Part shown: positions 16,989 to 26,202 of the stretch, in pieces | How the letters are laid out: each line of letters opens with the position of its first letter | Position numbering within the stretch: the first letter of the stretch is position 1 | Origin: Glycocaulis sp050485565 | Lineage (GTDB): Bacteria > Pseudomonadota > Alphaproteobacteria > Caulobacterales > Maricaulaceae | Assembly: GCF_050485565.1 (NCBI RefSeq) | Contig: NZ_JBJHBQ010000001.1 | Coordinates: 409,494-473,493 of the forward strand | Length of the DNA: 64,000 nt | Direction: 5' to 3' | Made by a program: the position numbers and the translations under genes | The notes under the pieces: model-generated | The model's input: the letters and a program-made list of their open reading frames with translations, nothing else | What the model was told of the DNA's origin: nothing | The model's database searches: none

Positions 16989-18149
16989 ATGCCCGCCCGC
17001 CAGACATCCGACACGCCGCCTTTGCGCAATCCGCTGATCGCGGCTGCCTGCCTGTTTGCAGCAGCAGGGCTGGTGTTTGCGGCCGTCGTCTTTCTCGCTC
17101 CCGAGCCCGAGACCGGGACAGCCGCGCGCGCGGCGCTGGACAGGCCCGCCAGCGATGACGAAATTATCGAGGTGGCGGAAATTCCGGCGGCAAGCCCGGC
17201 CATATTCGCCGAAGGCGAGGAAGACGAGAGTTTCAGCCTTCCGGGTGTACGCGAAACGCAGGACGTGCTGGGCGGCGAGGTGGAACCGCCTCCGGGCAGC
17301 AATGCGGCGCGCGCACTGGCGCTGGCGCGCGTGTCCAATGTTCCCCATGCCGGCCTGTATGAGGACGGCCCCGGCGGGCCGTTGCCCATTATCGCCGCCG
17401 ATGGACGACGCCCCTCTACGGCCTATGCTCGCCCCTTCGAGGCTGAGCCGGGCACGCCCGTCATTGCCGTGATTGTCGGCGGGCTGGGGGTAAGCGAGTC
17501 CCTGACGCAGGCCGCCATAGACTCGCTGCCGCCGGAGATAACCCTGTCCTTTGTGCCTTATGCGCGTGATCTGCAAAGCTGGATGAACCGGGCGCGCGCA
17601 GCCGGCCATGAAGTGATGATCGAACTGCCCATGGAGCCGTTTGACTATCCCAACAATGACCCCGGCCCGCACACCCTGCTGGCCGATGCCAGCGAGGCGG
17701 AGAATATGCGCCGCCTTCACTGGCTGCTCTCACGCGCGTCAGGCTATTTCGGCGTTACCAACTATCTCGGCGCTCGCCTTTCCGGTTCAGAGGCAGCGCT
17801 GGCGCGCATCTACCGCGAGGCAGGCGAGCGCGGGCTGACCATCTTCCATGACGGTGCCGGACGCCCCGGCGCAGCCTCGGCCGCTGCTGCGCGGGCCGGC
17901 ACCCCGCTGGCGCTGGCCGAGCGGGTGATTGACGCTGACCCCAGCGCGCGCGCGATAGATGCCAGGCTGCTGGAGCTGGAGGCGCTGGCTATCCAGAACG
18001 GGCATTCATTGGGCTCCGGCTTTGCCTACCCGGTCACGGTCACCGCGCTGCAAAGCTGGGCAGAGGGCCTTGAGCGGCGTGGCTATCAGCTTGCGCCAGC
18101 CTCTCATGTCGCCAATATCCGCGAGGACCGCGCCGGTCAGGGAACATGA
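16989..18149 (+). CDS. YibQ-like divergent polysaccharide deacetylase (DUF610)
   Basis: 386 residues. An N-terminal membrane anchor (about 15-37) is followed by a low-complexity acidic linker and a C-terminal NodB-like fold (about 155-380) with VIAVIVGGLGVSE, EVMIELPMEPFDYP and NYLGARLSG. These motifs define the divergent deacetylase family found next to envC and ctpA. The catalytic chemistry of the family is unproven. The start at 16989 was chosen over 16913 because it gives a clean cytoplasmic head before the anchor. The stop overlaps the rppH start (ATGA). Confidence 0.85.
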   Translation: MPARQTSDTPPLRNPLIAAACLFAAAGLVFAAVVFLAPEPETGTAARAALDRPASDDEIIEVAEIPAASPAIFAEGEEDESFSLPGVRETQDVLGGEVEPPPGSNAARALALARVSNVPHAGLYEDGPGGPLPIIAADGRRPSTAYARPFEAEPGTPVIAVIVGGLGVSESLTQAAIDSLPPEITLSFVPYARDLQSWMNRARAAGHEVMIELPMEPFDYPNNDPGPHTLLADASEAENMRRLHWLLSRASGYFGVTNYLGARLSGSEAALARIYREAGERGLTIFHDGAGRPGAASAAAARAGTPLALAERVIDADPSARAIDARLLELEALAIQNGHSLGSGFAYPVTVTALQSWAEGLERRGYQLAPASHVANIREDRAGQGT

Positions 18150-18652
18150 GCACCGTGCATGACCCGGCGGCGCTTGCCGCTTACCGGCCCAATGCCGGCA
18201 TCGTCCTGTTCAACCGGGACGGGCTGACCTGGGTTGGCAAGCGCTTTCAGGAGGCGGGTCCGTGGATGTGGCAATGGCCGCAAGGGGGTATGGACGCGGG
18301 CGAAGACCCTGAAGCGGCTGCCTACCGGGAGCTTTACGAAGAGACCGGCATCCACACAGATCAGGTGGAAATGCTCGGCTCCATCAATGCGTGGCTGACC
18401 TATGATTTCCCGCCCGAAGTGCTGGCGCTGCGCAAGAAGAACTGGAAAGGCCAGCGCCAGCGCTGGTTCGCCTTCCGCTTTCTGGGCACAGATTCCGATT
18501 TCGACCTCACGGCCGTGCCACCGCAGGAATTTGAAGCTTTCCGTTGGGTCGCACTCCAAGAGGTGCCAGAGCTGATCATCCCGTGGAAGCGGCCCGTGTA
18601 TGAAGAGGTCGTGCGGGCGTTTTCGGCGTTTGGTCAGCGCGCCCGTCCCTGA
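18146..18652 (+). CDS. rppH: RNA pyrophosphohydrolase RppH
   Basis: 168 residues with a complete Nudix box, G-x5-E-x7-RELYEETGI, at about residues 47-69 and WQWPQGGMDAGEDP just before it. RppH converts 5'-triphosphorylated RNA to the monophosphate and so starts RNase E-dependent decay. Start and upstream stop overlap by four bases. The ctpA-yibQ-rppH order is conserved in alphaproteobacteria. Confidence 0.95.
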   Translation: MSTVHDPAALAAYRPNAGIVLFNRDGLTWVGKRFQEAGPWMWQWPQGGMDAGEDPEAAAYRELYEETGIHTDQVEMLGSINAWLTYDFPPEVLALRKKNWKGQRQRWFAFRFLGTDSDFDLTAVPPQEFEAFRWVALQEVPELIIPWKRPVYEEVVRAFSAFGQRARP

Positions 18653-18776
18653 ACCCAGCCTCCTCCAGACCGCCAAGGTAAGCCGGCCTACTCAGGCCCG
18701 GACACCCCTCGCGCATCCAATCGCCCGGCAAGGCGCATCATACCCTGAAGACCAACAAGCAGGGGATGCTGCCACC

Positions 18777-20621
18777 ATGATCCGATCCATTGCCGCCGCC
18801 GTGACCGCGCTGGTCCTGTCCAGCGCCGCGGCCTTGCCTGAAGAAGCCTCGGTGGATATCGAGGCACTTGACCAGCGCCTTGCCGACATCATGGAAGCGC
18901 GCAACGTCGTTGGCGCCAGTGTCGCCATTATGGACGCGGACAGCATCATCTTCGCGCGCGGCTATGGCCATGCCGACCGCGAGGCGGGGATCACCGCCAC
19001 CGCCGACACGCCGTTCAGGGCCGGTTCGGTCTCCAAGCTCTTCACCGCGCTGGCAGCCGTTCGCCTCGCCGAGGCAGGGGCGATTGATCTTGACGCGCCG
19101 CTTCGCTCTGTCGCGCCGGACATTGCGTTTACCAACCGGTTCGAAAGCGAGCATCCGGTGCGTCTCGTCCACCTGCTCGAACACACGGCAGGGTGGGACG
19201 ACATCCAGCCGCAGGAATATCGCAGCTTTCCGGAAGGCACACGGCTCGTGGACGGGCTCGCCGACAATCCGCGCTCGCGTACGGCGCGCTGGGCGCCCGG
19301 CCTTTACGCCAGCTACTCCAATTCCGGCGCCGCTGCGATCGGGCGGGTGATAGAGATCGCGACCGGCAGCCCTTTCGAGACCGCTGTTCAGGATCTTGTC
19401 CTTGCCCCGCTGGGGCTTGAAAGCGCGAGTTTTGACCAGGACTCGCCTGAGCGGCGGATAGCCAGCTATGCCAACGCAGATGAGCGCGCGCAGTTCGTCC
19501 GTATCTGGGCCTCGCCCGCCGGGGCTCTGTCCATCGGTGCGCGTGATCTTGCCGAGGTCGGCAGGGTCTTGCTGGCGGGCGGCGACGGGTTTGTCGGCGC
19601 GCAGTCGGTAGCCCGCATGGAGAACGGTGAGACGGGCCGCGCCGCGCAGGCCGGAATACCGCATTACGGGCTGGGCCTGTACCACTGGCGCGCGGCGAAC
19701 GGTGAGTGGATCGGTCATGGCGGTGCCATTGACCGGGCACAGGCCGAGCTCTTCTATGACCGCGCCTCGGGCCTCGGCTACGCGCTGATGGTCAATACCG
19801 GCGGGCGCGGCATGGCAGAAATGCGCATCGCCTTGCGTGAAGCGCTGGGCGGCCCCCGTGCGGAGCCGCAGGCCGAGGCCGATTGGCAGATGCCCGATGG
19901 CGTGGCCGGTATCTATCGCAGCATCAATCCGCGTCAGGAAATGTTCCGCGCCATAACAGACCTGATGCAGGCCGAGCGCGTCTGGCAGTGCGGCAATGAG
20001 CTGTGCGTTGCAACCGGGTTTGGCGGAGAGCCCCGGCGCTATACCTCCATGGGCGATGGGCGCTACTTCATCGCGGACCAGCCACACCGCCGCCTGTTCC
20101 TGATCCCGGATGACGCGGGCGGCCACGAGCTGGTCTACAGCGATGGGGAGAGCTGGAAACGCTCAAGCTGGCTGCGCATGGGCGGACCTGTCGCGATGTG
20201 GATTGCCACTGCACTGGCGATTGTTGCCGGGCTTGTAACCCTCCTAGTCTGGGCGGCAGGCAGGCTGTTTGGCCAGTTCAAAAACTCCCATCGCTGGCGG
20301 GTCTGGCTGTGGCCAAGCCTGTCGATTGCTGCGCTGGCCGTGGGTGCGGGCGCGTTCTTCGCCCTGTCATCGGGCGATGTTCTGGCAAATCTTGCAGGCC
20401 CGTCACCGCTGGGCCGCACCTTCCAGCTTGCCACCTTCGTCTTTGGACCGCTTGCCCTGATCGGAATATGGGCATCATTCAGGGCCAGCGACGTGCGCCT
20501 GTTCGCCCGCCTGCAGGCTGGTCTGACCAGCGCCTTGCTGGCGCTCTGCTGGAGCTGGATGGCGGTTTATGGCTGGGCGGGGCTGACGCCCTGGAGCTAC
20601 ACGCCTGTCGTAAGCGGATAG
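18777..20621 (+). CDS. Membrane-anchored serine hydrolase, beta-lactamase family, paralogue of 3268-5265
   Basis: 614 residues from the ATG at 18777, which has AGGGG upstream and gives a good signal peptide (cleavage near residue 19); the frame is open further upstream but with no such peptide. Active-site boxes are SVSK at 84-87, YSN at 180-182 and HGG at 314-316. Four C-terminal membrane helices begin near 465. Architecture and motifs match the hydrolase at 3268-5265 in the D-Glu operon. Peptidase or esterase activity is likely, substrate unknown. A strong terminator follows. Confidence 0.85.
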   Translation: MIRSIAAAVTALVLSSAAALPEEASVDIEALDQRLADIMEARNVVGASVAIMDADSIIFARGYGHADREAGITATADTPFRAGSVSKLFTALAAVRLAEAGAIDLDAPLRSVAPDIAFTNRFESEHPVRLVHLLEHTAGWDDIQPQEYRSFPEGTRLVDGLADNPRSRTARWAPGLYASYSNSGAAAIGRVIEIATGSPFETAVQDLVLAPLGLESASFDQDSPERRIASYANADERAQFVRIWASPAGALSIGARDLAEVGRVLLAGGDGFVGAQSVARMENGETGRAAQAGIPHYGLGLYHWRAANGEWIGHGGAIDRAQAELFYDRASGLGYALMVNTGGRGMAEMRIALREALGGPRAEPQAEADWQMPDGVAGIYRSINPRQEMFRAITDLMQAERVWQCGNELCVATGFGGEPRRYTSMGDGRYFIADQPHRRLFLIPDDAGGHELVYSDGESWKRSSWLRMGGPVAMWIATALAIVAGLVTLLVWAAGRLFGQFKNSHRWRVWLWPSLSIAALAVGAGAFFALSSGDVLANLAGPSPLGRTFQLATFVFGPLALIGIWASFRASDVRLFARLQAGLTSALLALCWSWMAVYGWAGLTPWSYTPVVSG

Positions 20622-20643
20622 CCCGGTACCCATTGGCCAAATG

Positions 20644-20676
20644 AAAACCCCCGCACCGGCTGGTGCGGGGGTTTTT
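20644..20676. terminator. Bidirectional intrinsic terminator between the serine hydrolase gene and atpC
   Basis: A perfect 14-base-pair stem, AAAACCCCCGCACC (20644-20657) with its complement at 20662-20675, and a GGCT loop. A-tract and T-tract flank it on both sides, so it can stop transcription from both converging directions. Confidence 0.93.
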
Positions 20677-20704
20677 CAAGTCCGTAACGGAAAGGACGCT
20701 CGCC

Positions 20705-21112
20705 CTAGTGGGCCAGTTCCATGGCCGCCTGCATCGCCTCCAGCCGGGCAATATCGGCCTCGGCCTGATCGCGCGCATTGTCGTCAGCCGCATCCTTGGC
20801 GCGCAGGCGGGCGGCCTCCAGCTTCTGACGGATATCGGCCGCATCAAGCGTGGCGAGCTCCGCCGTTTCCTCGGCCAGAATGGTCAGGCCCTGCGGGGTC
20901 ACTTCGGCAAATCCGCCATGGATGAAGATGCGGGTGATGCCGCTTTCGGCATGCACGTCGATCGTGCCGGTGCGGATCGTGGCCATGAAGGGCGCATGAC
21001 CCGCCAGCACGCCGAAATCGCCCTCGGCGCCGGGTACAACCACCATATCCACCTCGCCAGAGAACACACGTGCTTCAGGCGAAACGAGGTCGAATTTCAG
21101 CTTGTCAGCCAT
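20705..21112 (-). CDS. atpC: ATP synthase epsilon subunit
   Basis: 135 residues starting MADKLKFDLVSPEARVFSG at 21112; a longer frame to 21166 adds an unconvincing arginine-rich head. The N-terminal beta-sandwich (VVVPGAEGDFGVLAGHAPF) is followed by the C-terminal helical hairpin. It is the last gene of the F1 operon. Its first 8 bases overlap the end of a small Cys-rich gene that separates it from atpD. Confidence 0.95.
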   Translation of the reverse strand: MADKLKFDLVSPEARVFSGEVDMVVVPGAEGDFGVLAGHAPFMATIRTGTIDVHAESGITRIFIHGGFAEVTPQGLTILAEETAELATLDAADIRQKLEAARLRAKDAADDNARDQAEADIARLEAMQAAMELAH

Positions 21113-21311
21113 TGTCTTCGTCCCTTGCAGCCAGCGCGCTGTCGAACGCACCACTTGCCGCTTCAAACTTGTCCCGGCAGCCGGGATTGCAGAAGCCGAC
21201 GACCGCCCCGCGATAGAGGGTGAGCGAATCTGCGCTCACCGGCTTGCCCGACCAGGGACATACGTCATTGACGCAGTCCTCGATCCGCAGCATGGGGCGG
21301 CCTGCGGCCAT
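21105..21311 (-). CDS. Small four-cysteine YHS/TRASH-like metal-binding protein in the atp operon
   Basis: 68 residues with C13, C18, C41 and C45 in the pattern CPWSGKPV...GFCNPGCRDKF, which resembles treble-clef YHS or TRASH metal-binding domains. It begins 7 bases after the atpD stop and ends inside the atpC start region, so it is embedded in the F1 operon and translationally coupled to atpC. No function is known to me. A zinc or copper sensor or an assembly factor is speculation. Coding character and tight spacing argue that it is a real gene. Confidence 0.75.
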   Translation of the reverse strand: MAAGRPMLRIEDCVNDVCPWSGKPVSADSLTLYRGAVVGFCNPGCRDKFEAASGAFDSALAARDEDNG

Positions 21312-21318
21312 GTTACGC

Positions 21319-22758
21319 CTACGCCGCCTCGGCGGCCAGTTTCTGCGCCTTCTTCACGGCGTCCTCAATGGTGCCGACCATGTAGAAAGCCGGCTCCGGC
21401 AGATGGTCATACTCACCATCGCAGATCGCCTTGAAGCCTTTGACCGTCTCCTCGACCGGCACCTGAATGCCCGGCGAGCCGGTGAACACTTCGGCGACGT
21501 CGAAGGGCTGGCTGAGGAAGCGCTCGATCTTGCGGGCGCGGGCCACGGTCAGCTTGTCTTCTTCAGACAGCTCGTCCATGCCCAGGATCGCGATGATGTC
21601 CTGCAGAGCCTTGTAGCGCTGAAGGATTTCCTGCACGCGGCGGGCGGTCTGGTAGTGCTCTTCACCCACAATGCGCGGCTCAAGAATGCGCGAGGTGGAA
21701 TCGAGCGGGTCCACGGCCGGGTAGATGCCTTTTTCCGAGATGGCGCGGTTGAGCACCGTCGTCGCATCAAGGTGGGAGAAGGTCGTGGCCGGGGCCGGGT
21801 CGGTCAGGTCGTCAGCCGGCACGTAAACGGCCTGCACAGAGGTGATCGAGCCCTTCTTGGTCGAGGTGATGCGCTCCTGCAGGGCGCCCATGTCGGTGGC
21901 CAGCGTCGGCTGATAGCCCACCGCCGACGGGATACGGCCCAGAAGCGCGGACACTTCGGCGCCGGCTTGCGTAAAGCGGAAGATGTTGTCGACGAAGAAG
22001 AGCACGTCCTTGCCTTCTTCATCGCGGAAATACTCCGCCTGCGCGAGGCCGGAGAGCGCCACACGGGCACGCGCGCCGGGAGGCTCGTTCATCTGGCCAA
22101 ACACCAGGGCGCAGCGCGAACCTTCGGTCGAACCCTTGTTTTCCTTCGGGTCCTTGTTCACGCCGGACTCGATCATCTCCCAGTAAAGGTCGTTACCTTC
22201 ACGGGTGCGCTCGCCGACGCCGGCAAACACGGAGTAGCCGCCGAACAGCTTGGCGATATTGTTGATGAGCTCCTGAATCAGCACGGTCTTGCCCACGCCC
22301 GCGCCACCGAACAGGCCGATCTTGCCGCCCTTGGCGTAGGGGCAGAGCAGGTCGATGACCTTGATGCCGGTGGGCAGGATTTCCGCTTCGGTGGACTGCT
22401 CGTCAAAGGCCGGCGCGGCGCGGTGGATCGGGGCGCGCTTTTCAAACACCACATCGCCCGCCTCGTCGATCGGTTCGCCGGTGACGTTGAGGATACGGCC
22501 GAGCGTGCCCGGACCGACCGGCACGGTGATCGGCGAACCCAGATCGGTCACTTCGCCGCCGCGCTGCAGACCTTCAGTGGCATCCATCGCGATGGTGCGC
22601 ACCATGCTCTCGCCGAGGTGCTGGGCCACTTCCAGAACCAGCTTCTGGTCACCATTCATGGTTTCCAGCGCGTTCAGGATGGGGGGCAGACCGCCTTCGA
22701 ACTTCACGTCGACAACAGCGCCTGTGACCTGTGCGATACGGCCCTTGAGATTGCTCAT
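21319..22758 (-). CDS. atpD: ATP synthase beta subunit
   Basis: 479 residues from MSNLKGRIAQVTGAVVDVKF at 22758. The Walker A GGAGVGKTVL is near residue 150, and LFFVDNIFRFTQAG and GRIPSAVGYQPTL follow. It carries the catalytic nucleotide sites of F1. An upstream in-frame start at 22782 is less likely, as homologues begin at the MSN.. position. Confidence 0.98.
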   Translation of the reverse strand: MSNLKGRIAQVTGAVVDVKFEGGLPPILNALETMNGDQKLVLEVAQHLGESMVRTIAMDATEGLQRGGEVTDLGSPITVPVGPGTLGRILNVTGEPIDEAGDVVFEKRAPIHRAAPAFDEQSTEAEILPTGIKVIDLLCPYAKGGKIGLFGGAGVGKTVLIQELINNIAKLFGGYSVFAGVGERTREGNDLYWEMIESGVNKDPKENKGSTEGSRCALVFGQMNEPPGARARVALSGLAQAEYFRDEEGKDVLFFVDNIFRFTQAGAEVSALLGRIPSAVGYQPTLATDMGALQERITSTKKGSITSVQAVYVPADDLTDPAPATTFSHLDATTVLNRAISEKGIYPAVDPLDSTSRILEPRIVGEEHYQTARRVQEILQRYKALQDIIAILGMDELSEEDKLTVARARKIERFLSQPFDVAEVFTGSPGIQVPVEETVKGFKAICDGEYDHLPEPAFYMVGTIEDAVKKAQKLAAEAA

Positions 22759-22831
22759 GATCGTCTCAGCCTCTTTTACCAATCCCCTGCGCTTTGCAGG
22801 AGGCGTTCTCTAATATGTGTGGTCCGCTGCC

Positions 22832-23716
22832 CTAGACCGCCTCGGCCCCGGAGATGATCTCCGTAAGCTCGGTGGTGATCTTGGCCTGGCGGGTACGGTT
22901 GTATTGCAGGTTCAGCTTGTTGATGAGCTCGCCGGCATTGCGTGTGGCGTTGTCCATTGCGGCCATCCGCGCGCCCATCTCGCCCGCCGCATTCTCCAGC
23001 AGGGCCGAAAGAATGACGGTGTCGACATAGCGCGGCAGGAGAGCGGCCAGAATGGCCTCCTCATCAGGTTCGTACTCGTAGATGGCACCCTTGAGGTCAG
23101 GACCGGGCGCATCAGGATCAATGGCTTCGCGCGCCGGAATCAGCGTGCGTGCTTTCGGCTTCTGGCTGATGACAGAGATGAACTCCGAAGAGACCAGCTC
23201 ACACACATCAAACCCGCCAGCCTCAAAGAGCTTGCGCAGCTCGTCGCCGACGCGTGCAGCGAGGGCTGCCGGGCTGGCGGCGTCTTTCAGCTCAATTGCG
23301 CTGACGATCCGGTCACGGTGCAGGCGCTTAAGGGCATCAAACCCCTTCTTGCCGACCGTGACGATCTTCACGTCCTTGCCTTCGCCGACAAGCGTGGCCA
23401 CGCGTTCGCGCGCCAGACGCGCGATATTGGTGTTGAAACCGCCGCACAGGCCGCGATCCGCGCTGAGCACCAGCAGGAGCACCGTTTCGGACTTTCCCGT
23501 GCCGGTAAGCAGGCGCGGCGTTTCCGGCCCGGCCACAACGCCATTGGCAAGATTGGCCATGACCTGCGCCATTTTCTGCGCATAGGGGCGCGCTGCCTGC
23601 GCGCTATCCTGCGCGCGGCGCAGCTTGGCTGCGGCCACCATCTGCATGGCCTTGGTGATCTTCTGCGTGGATTTCACGGAGGAAATCCGGCTGCGCAGTT
23701 CTTTCAAGCTCGCCAT
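22832..23716 (-). CDS. atpG: ATP synthase gamma subunit
   Basis: 294 residues. Typical N-terminus MASLKELRSRISSVKSTQKI with the long coiled-coil helix, GLCGGFNTN near 81, and the C-terminal helix DNATRNAGELINKLNLQYN. It forms the rotating stalk inside F1. It sits between atpA and atpD as expected. Confidence 0.98.
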   Translation of the reverse strand: MASLKELRSRISSVKSTQKITKAMQMVAAAKLRRAQDSAQAARPYAQKMAQVMANLANGVVAGPETPRLLTGTGKSETVLLLVLSADRGLCGGFNTNIARLARERVATLVGEGKDVKIVTVGKKGFDALKRLHRDRIVSAIELKDAASPAALAARVGDELRKLFEAGGFDVCELVSSEFISVISQKPKARTLIPAREAIDPDAPGPDLKGAIYEYEPDEEAILAALLPRYVDTVILSALLENAAGEMGARMAAMDNATRNAGELINKLNLQYNRTRQAKITTELTEIISGAEAV

Positions 23717-23750
23717 CGATTATGCCTCGGTCAGCCCTTGCCCCTGCACC

Positions 23751-25286
23751 CTAGCCCGCGAACCGGGTGACGAACGCTTCGAGCGTCTTGACCAGCTCGG
23801 CTTCCGACGCATCAGACAGCTTCTGATCGGACCGGATGGCGTCCAGCAGCTTGGCCTTGTCGGCGTGCAGGTGCTGAAGCAGTTCGGCCTCGAAGCGGCC
23901 GATATCACCGGTCGCGATCTTGTCGAGATAGCCGCGCGTACCGGCGAAGATCACACAGACCTGCTCTTCCATGGAGAGCGGCGAGAATTGCGGCTGCTTC
24001 AGGAGCTCGGTCAGGCGCTCACCACGGGCCAGCAGGCGCTGGGTGGCGGCATCAAGGTCAGAGCCGAACTGGGCGAAGGCGGCCATTTCGCGATACTGGG
24101 CAAGCTCGCCCTTCATCTTGCCGGCAACCTGCTTCATGGCCTTGGTCTGCGCGGCGGAACCCACGCGGCTGACCGACAGGCCGACGTTCACGGCAGGACG
24201 GATACCCTGATAGAAAAGGGTCGTTTCGAGGAAGATCTGGCCGTCCGTGATCGAGATCACGTTGGTCGGGATGTAGGCCGACACGTCATTGGCCTGCGTC
24301 TCGATGATCGGCAGCGCGGTCAGCGAGCCAGAACCGTGGTTCTCGTTGAGCTTCGCGGCGCGCTCCAGCAGGCGGGAGTGCAGGTAGAACACGTCACCAG
24401 GATAGGCTTCGCGGCCCGGCGGGCGGCGCAGCAGCAGCGACATCTGACGGTAGGCAACGGCCTGCTTGGAGAGGTCATCATACACGATGAGGGCGTGCAT
24501 GCCGTTATCGCGGAAATACTCACCCATGGCGCAGGCGGTGAAGGGCGCGAGGAACTGCATCGGCGCCGGATCGGAGGCCGTGGCGGCAACAACGATGGAG
24601 TATTCCATCGCGCCGTTCTCTTCGAGCGTCTTCACGATCTGGGCGACAGTGGAGCGCTTCTGGCCGATGGCGACATAGACGCAATAGAGCTTCTTGCTCT
24701 CGTCATCGCCTTCATTGATCTGCTTCTGGTTCAAAATGGTGTCGAGCGCGATCGCGGTCTTGCCGGTCTGGCGGTCACCAATGATCAGCTCGCGCTGGCC
24801 GCGGCCAACCGGGATCATCGCGTCGATGGCCTTGATGCCCGTTGCCATCGGCTCGTGCACGGATTTACGCGGCAGGATGCCCGGCGCTTTCACGTCCACA
24901 CGGCGGCGCTCGGCCACGTCCTTGATCGGCCCCTTGCCATCGATCGGTTCGCCCAGCGCGTTGACGACGCGGCCCAGAAGGCCCTTGCCGACCGGCGTGT
25001 CCACGATGGAGCCCAGACGCTTGACGGTGTCGCCTTCCTTGATGCCCCGGTCATCGCCGAAGATCACGCAGCCGACATTGTCGCTTTCCAGGTTCAGGGC
25101 CATGCCCTTGATGCCGCCGGGGAATTCCACCAGCTCACCGGCGCGCACCTCGTCGAGGCCGTATACGCGCGCAATACCGTCACCGACGGAGAGCACCTGG
25201 CCGACGTCAGAGACGTCCGCTTCCGCACCGTAATTCTTGATCTGATCCTTCAGGATCGCAGAAATCTCAGCTGCCCGGATGTCCAT
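23751..25286 (-). CDS. atpA: ATP synthase alpha subunit
   Basis: 511 residues starting MDIRAAEISAILKDQIKNYG at 25286, the conserved alphaproteobacterial N-terminus; the frame opens four codons earlier. The P-loop region GDRQTGKTAIALDTI lies near 170 and the C-terminal domain is typical. It forms the non-catalytic nucleotide sites of F1. Confidence 0.98.
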   Translation of the reverse strand: MDIRAAEISAILKDQIKNYGAEADVSDVGQVLSVGDGIARVYGLDEVRAGELVEFPGGIKGMALNLESDNVGCVIFGDDRGIKEGDTVKRLGSIVDTPVGKGLLGRVVNALGEPIDGKGPIKDVAERRRVDVKAPGILPRKSVHEPMATGIKAIDAMIPVGRGQRELIIGDRQTGKTAIALDTILNQKQINEGDDESKKLYCVYVAIGQKRSTVAQIVKTLEENGAMEYSIVVAATASDPAPMQFLAPFTACAMGEYFRDNGMHALIVYDDLSKQAVAYRQMSLLLRRPPGREAYPGDVFYLHSRLLERAAKLNENHGSGSLTALPIIETQANDVSAYIPTNVISITDGQIFLETTLFYQGIRPAVNVGLSVSRVGSAAQTKAMKQVAGKMKGELAQYREMAAFAQFGSDLDAATQRLLARGERLTELLKQPQFSPLSMEEQVCVIFAGTRGYLDKIATGDIGRFEAELLQHLHADKAKLLDAIRSDQKLSDASEAELVKTLEAFVTRFAG

Positions 25287-25294
25287 GGCGGTTC

Positions 25295-25855
25295 TCAAGC
25301 CTCTTTCATCGCCTGTTTCACGCCGTCCAGCTTGGTCCGGAGTGAAGAATCGAACATGCGCGAACCCACCTTCACAGTGAGCCCGCCAATGAGTTCGGGC
25401 CGAATCTCGGCGCGAACCTCAACCTCCCGCCCGAGGGCGGTTTTCAGTGCCGTCGTCAGCTCTTTGAGCTGCGTGGCGGTCAGCGCGTCAGCGCTGGCAA
25501 TATCTGCTGTAACGGCGCCGCGATGGGCGGCAGCCAGTGCGGCGAAGGCCGCCGTCATGGCCGGCAAATCACCAGCGCGGCCATTGCGCGCCACGACACC
25601 GATAAACTTGGTGCCCAGCGGCGACAGTTTGAGCGCCTTGGCCAGCGCGGCCAGCGCCTTCACCTTGTCCTCGGCCCTGTGCATCGGGCTGGCCACCGCG
25701 CGGGCAAGCTCGCCCGATTCGGCAAAAGCCTCGGCCAGAGACGCCATGTCGGCCTCAGCCTTGGCCAGCGCCTTGGATTCAAGGGCCAGATCGAACAGCG
25801 CGCGCGCATAGCGCTGCGCGGCTTCGTTTGAAATTGCGTTACCGGCGGTGGTCAC
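25295..25855 (-). CDS. atpH: ATP synthase delta subunit
   Basis: 186 residues, GTG start at 25855 (protein begins TTAGNAISNEAAQRYARALF). The helical N-terminal domain and C-terminal KVGSRMFDSSLRTKLDGVK are typical of delta/OSCP. It is the first gene of the F1 operon. The F0 genes (atpI, B, E, F) are not in this window, as is usual for alphaproteobacteria, where the two operons are separate. Confidence 0.95.
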   Translation of the reverse strand: MTTAGNAISNEAAQRYARALFDLALESKALAKAEADMASLAEAFAESGELARAVASPMHRAEDKVKALAALAKALKLSPLGTKFIGVVARNGRAGDLPAMTAAFAALAAAHRGAVTADIASADALTATQLKELTTALKTALGREVEVRAEIRPELIGGLTVKVGSRMFDSSLRTKLDGVKQAMKEA

Positions 25856-26202
25856 CGTTTTTCGCCCGCTCTCTTCTCTGTGGTTAGCGCCAAATCGGGT
25901 CTGGTCGGCAGATCAGGCCCAAGCACTTGAGATATTGAGGTTTTTCAAAAGACCGCCTTGGCCGTGCAAGGACAGTCCCGTTCAGTCCGGCGCCCACCTA
26001 GCACAAGGGTTTGAGGGCGGCAACCTGCCCGCGCGCAATCGGCGCAGGCGGAAAGTCACGAAAACGCGGCGTGGCTGCTCTGACGGGTGTGCAGGGTGCC
26101 TAAAATCTCGGTACTTGGCGGCCCTTGCCGGTACCATACGACATGGCGGCCAGACGGATAGCCAAGCACCGGCGCGGACGTCTTCGCGGTTGCGCCCACG
26201 CC
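25856..26202. promoter_or_regulatory. Intergenic region holding the atp operon promoter
   Basis: 347 bases between the atpH start and the priA stop, both on the minus strand. Open frames crossing it look like shadows. On the minus strand there is an AT-rich patch at about 25923-25947 (TTGAAAAACCTCAATATC) that could be part of the promoter, but no consensus pair is clear. No terminator hairpin for priA is obvious. Confidence 0.3.

Noticed and set aside
18738..20126. 462-residue minus-strand frame opposite the serine hydrolase
   Set aside because: Antisense shadow; the plus strand has signal peptide and active-site motifs.
21220..22857. 545-residue plus-strand frame opposite atpD
   Set aside because: Antisense shadow of atpD with no domain structure.
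23625..25811. 728-residue plus-strand frame opposite atpA and atpH
   Set aside because: Shadow of highly conserved ATP synthase genes; rich in Arg/His/Gly with no domain.
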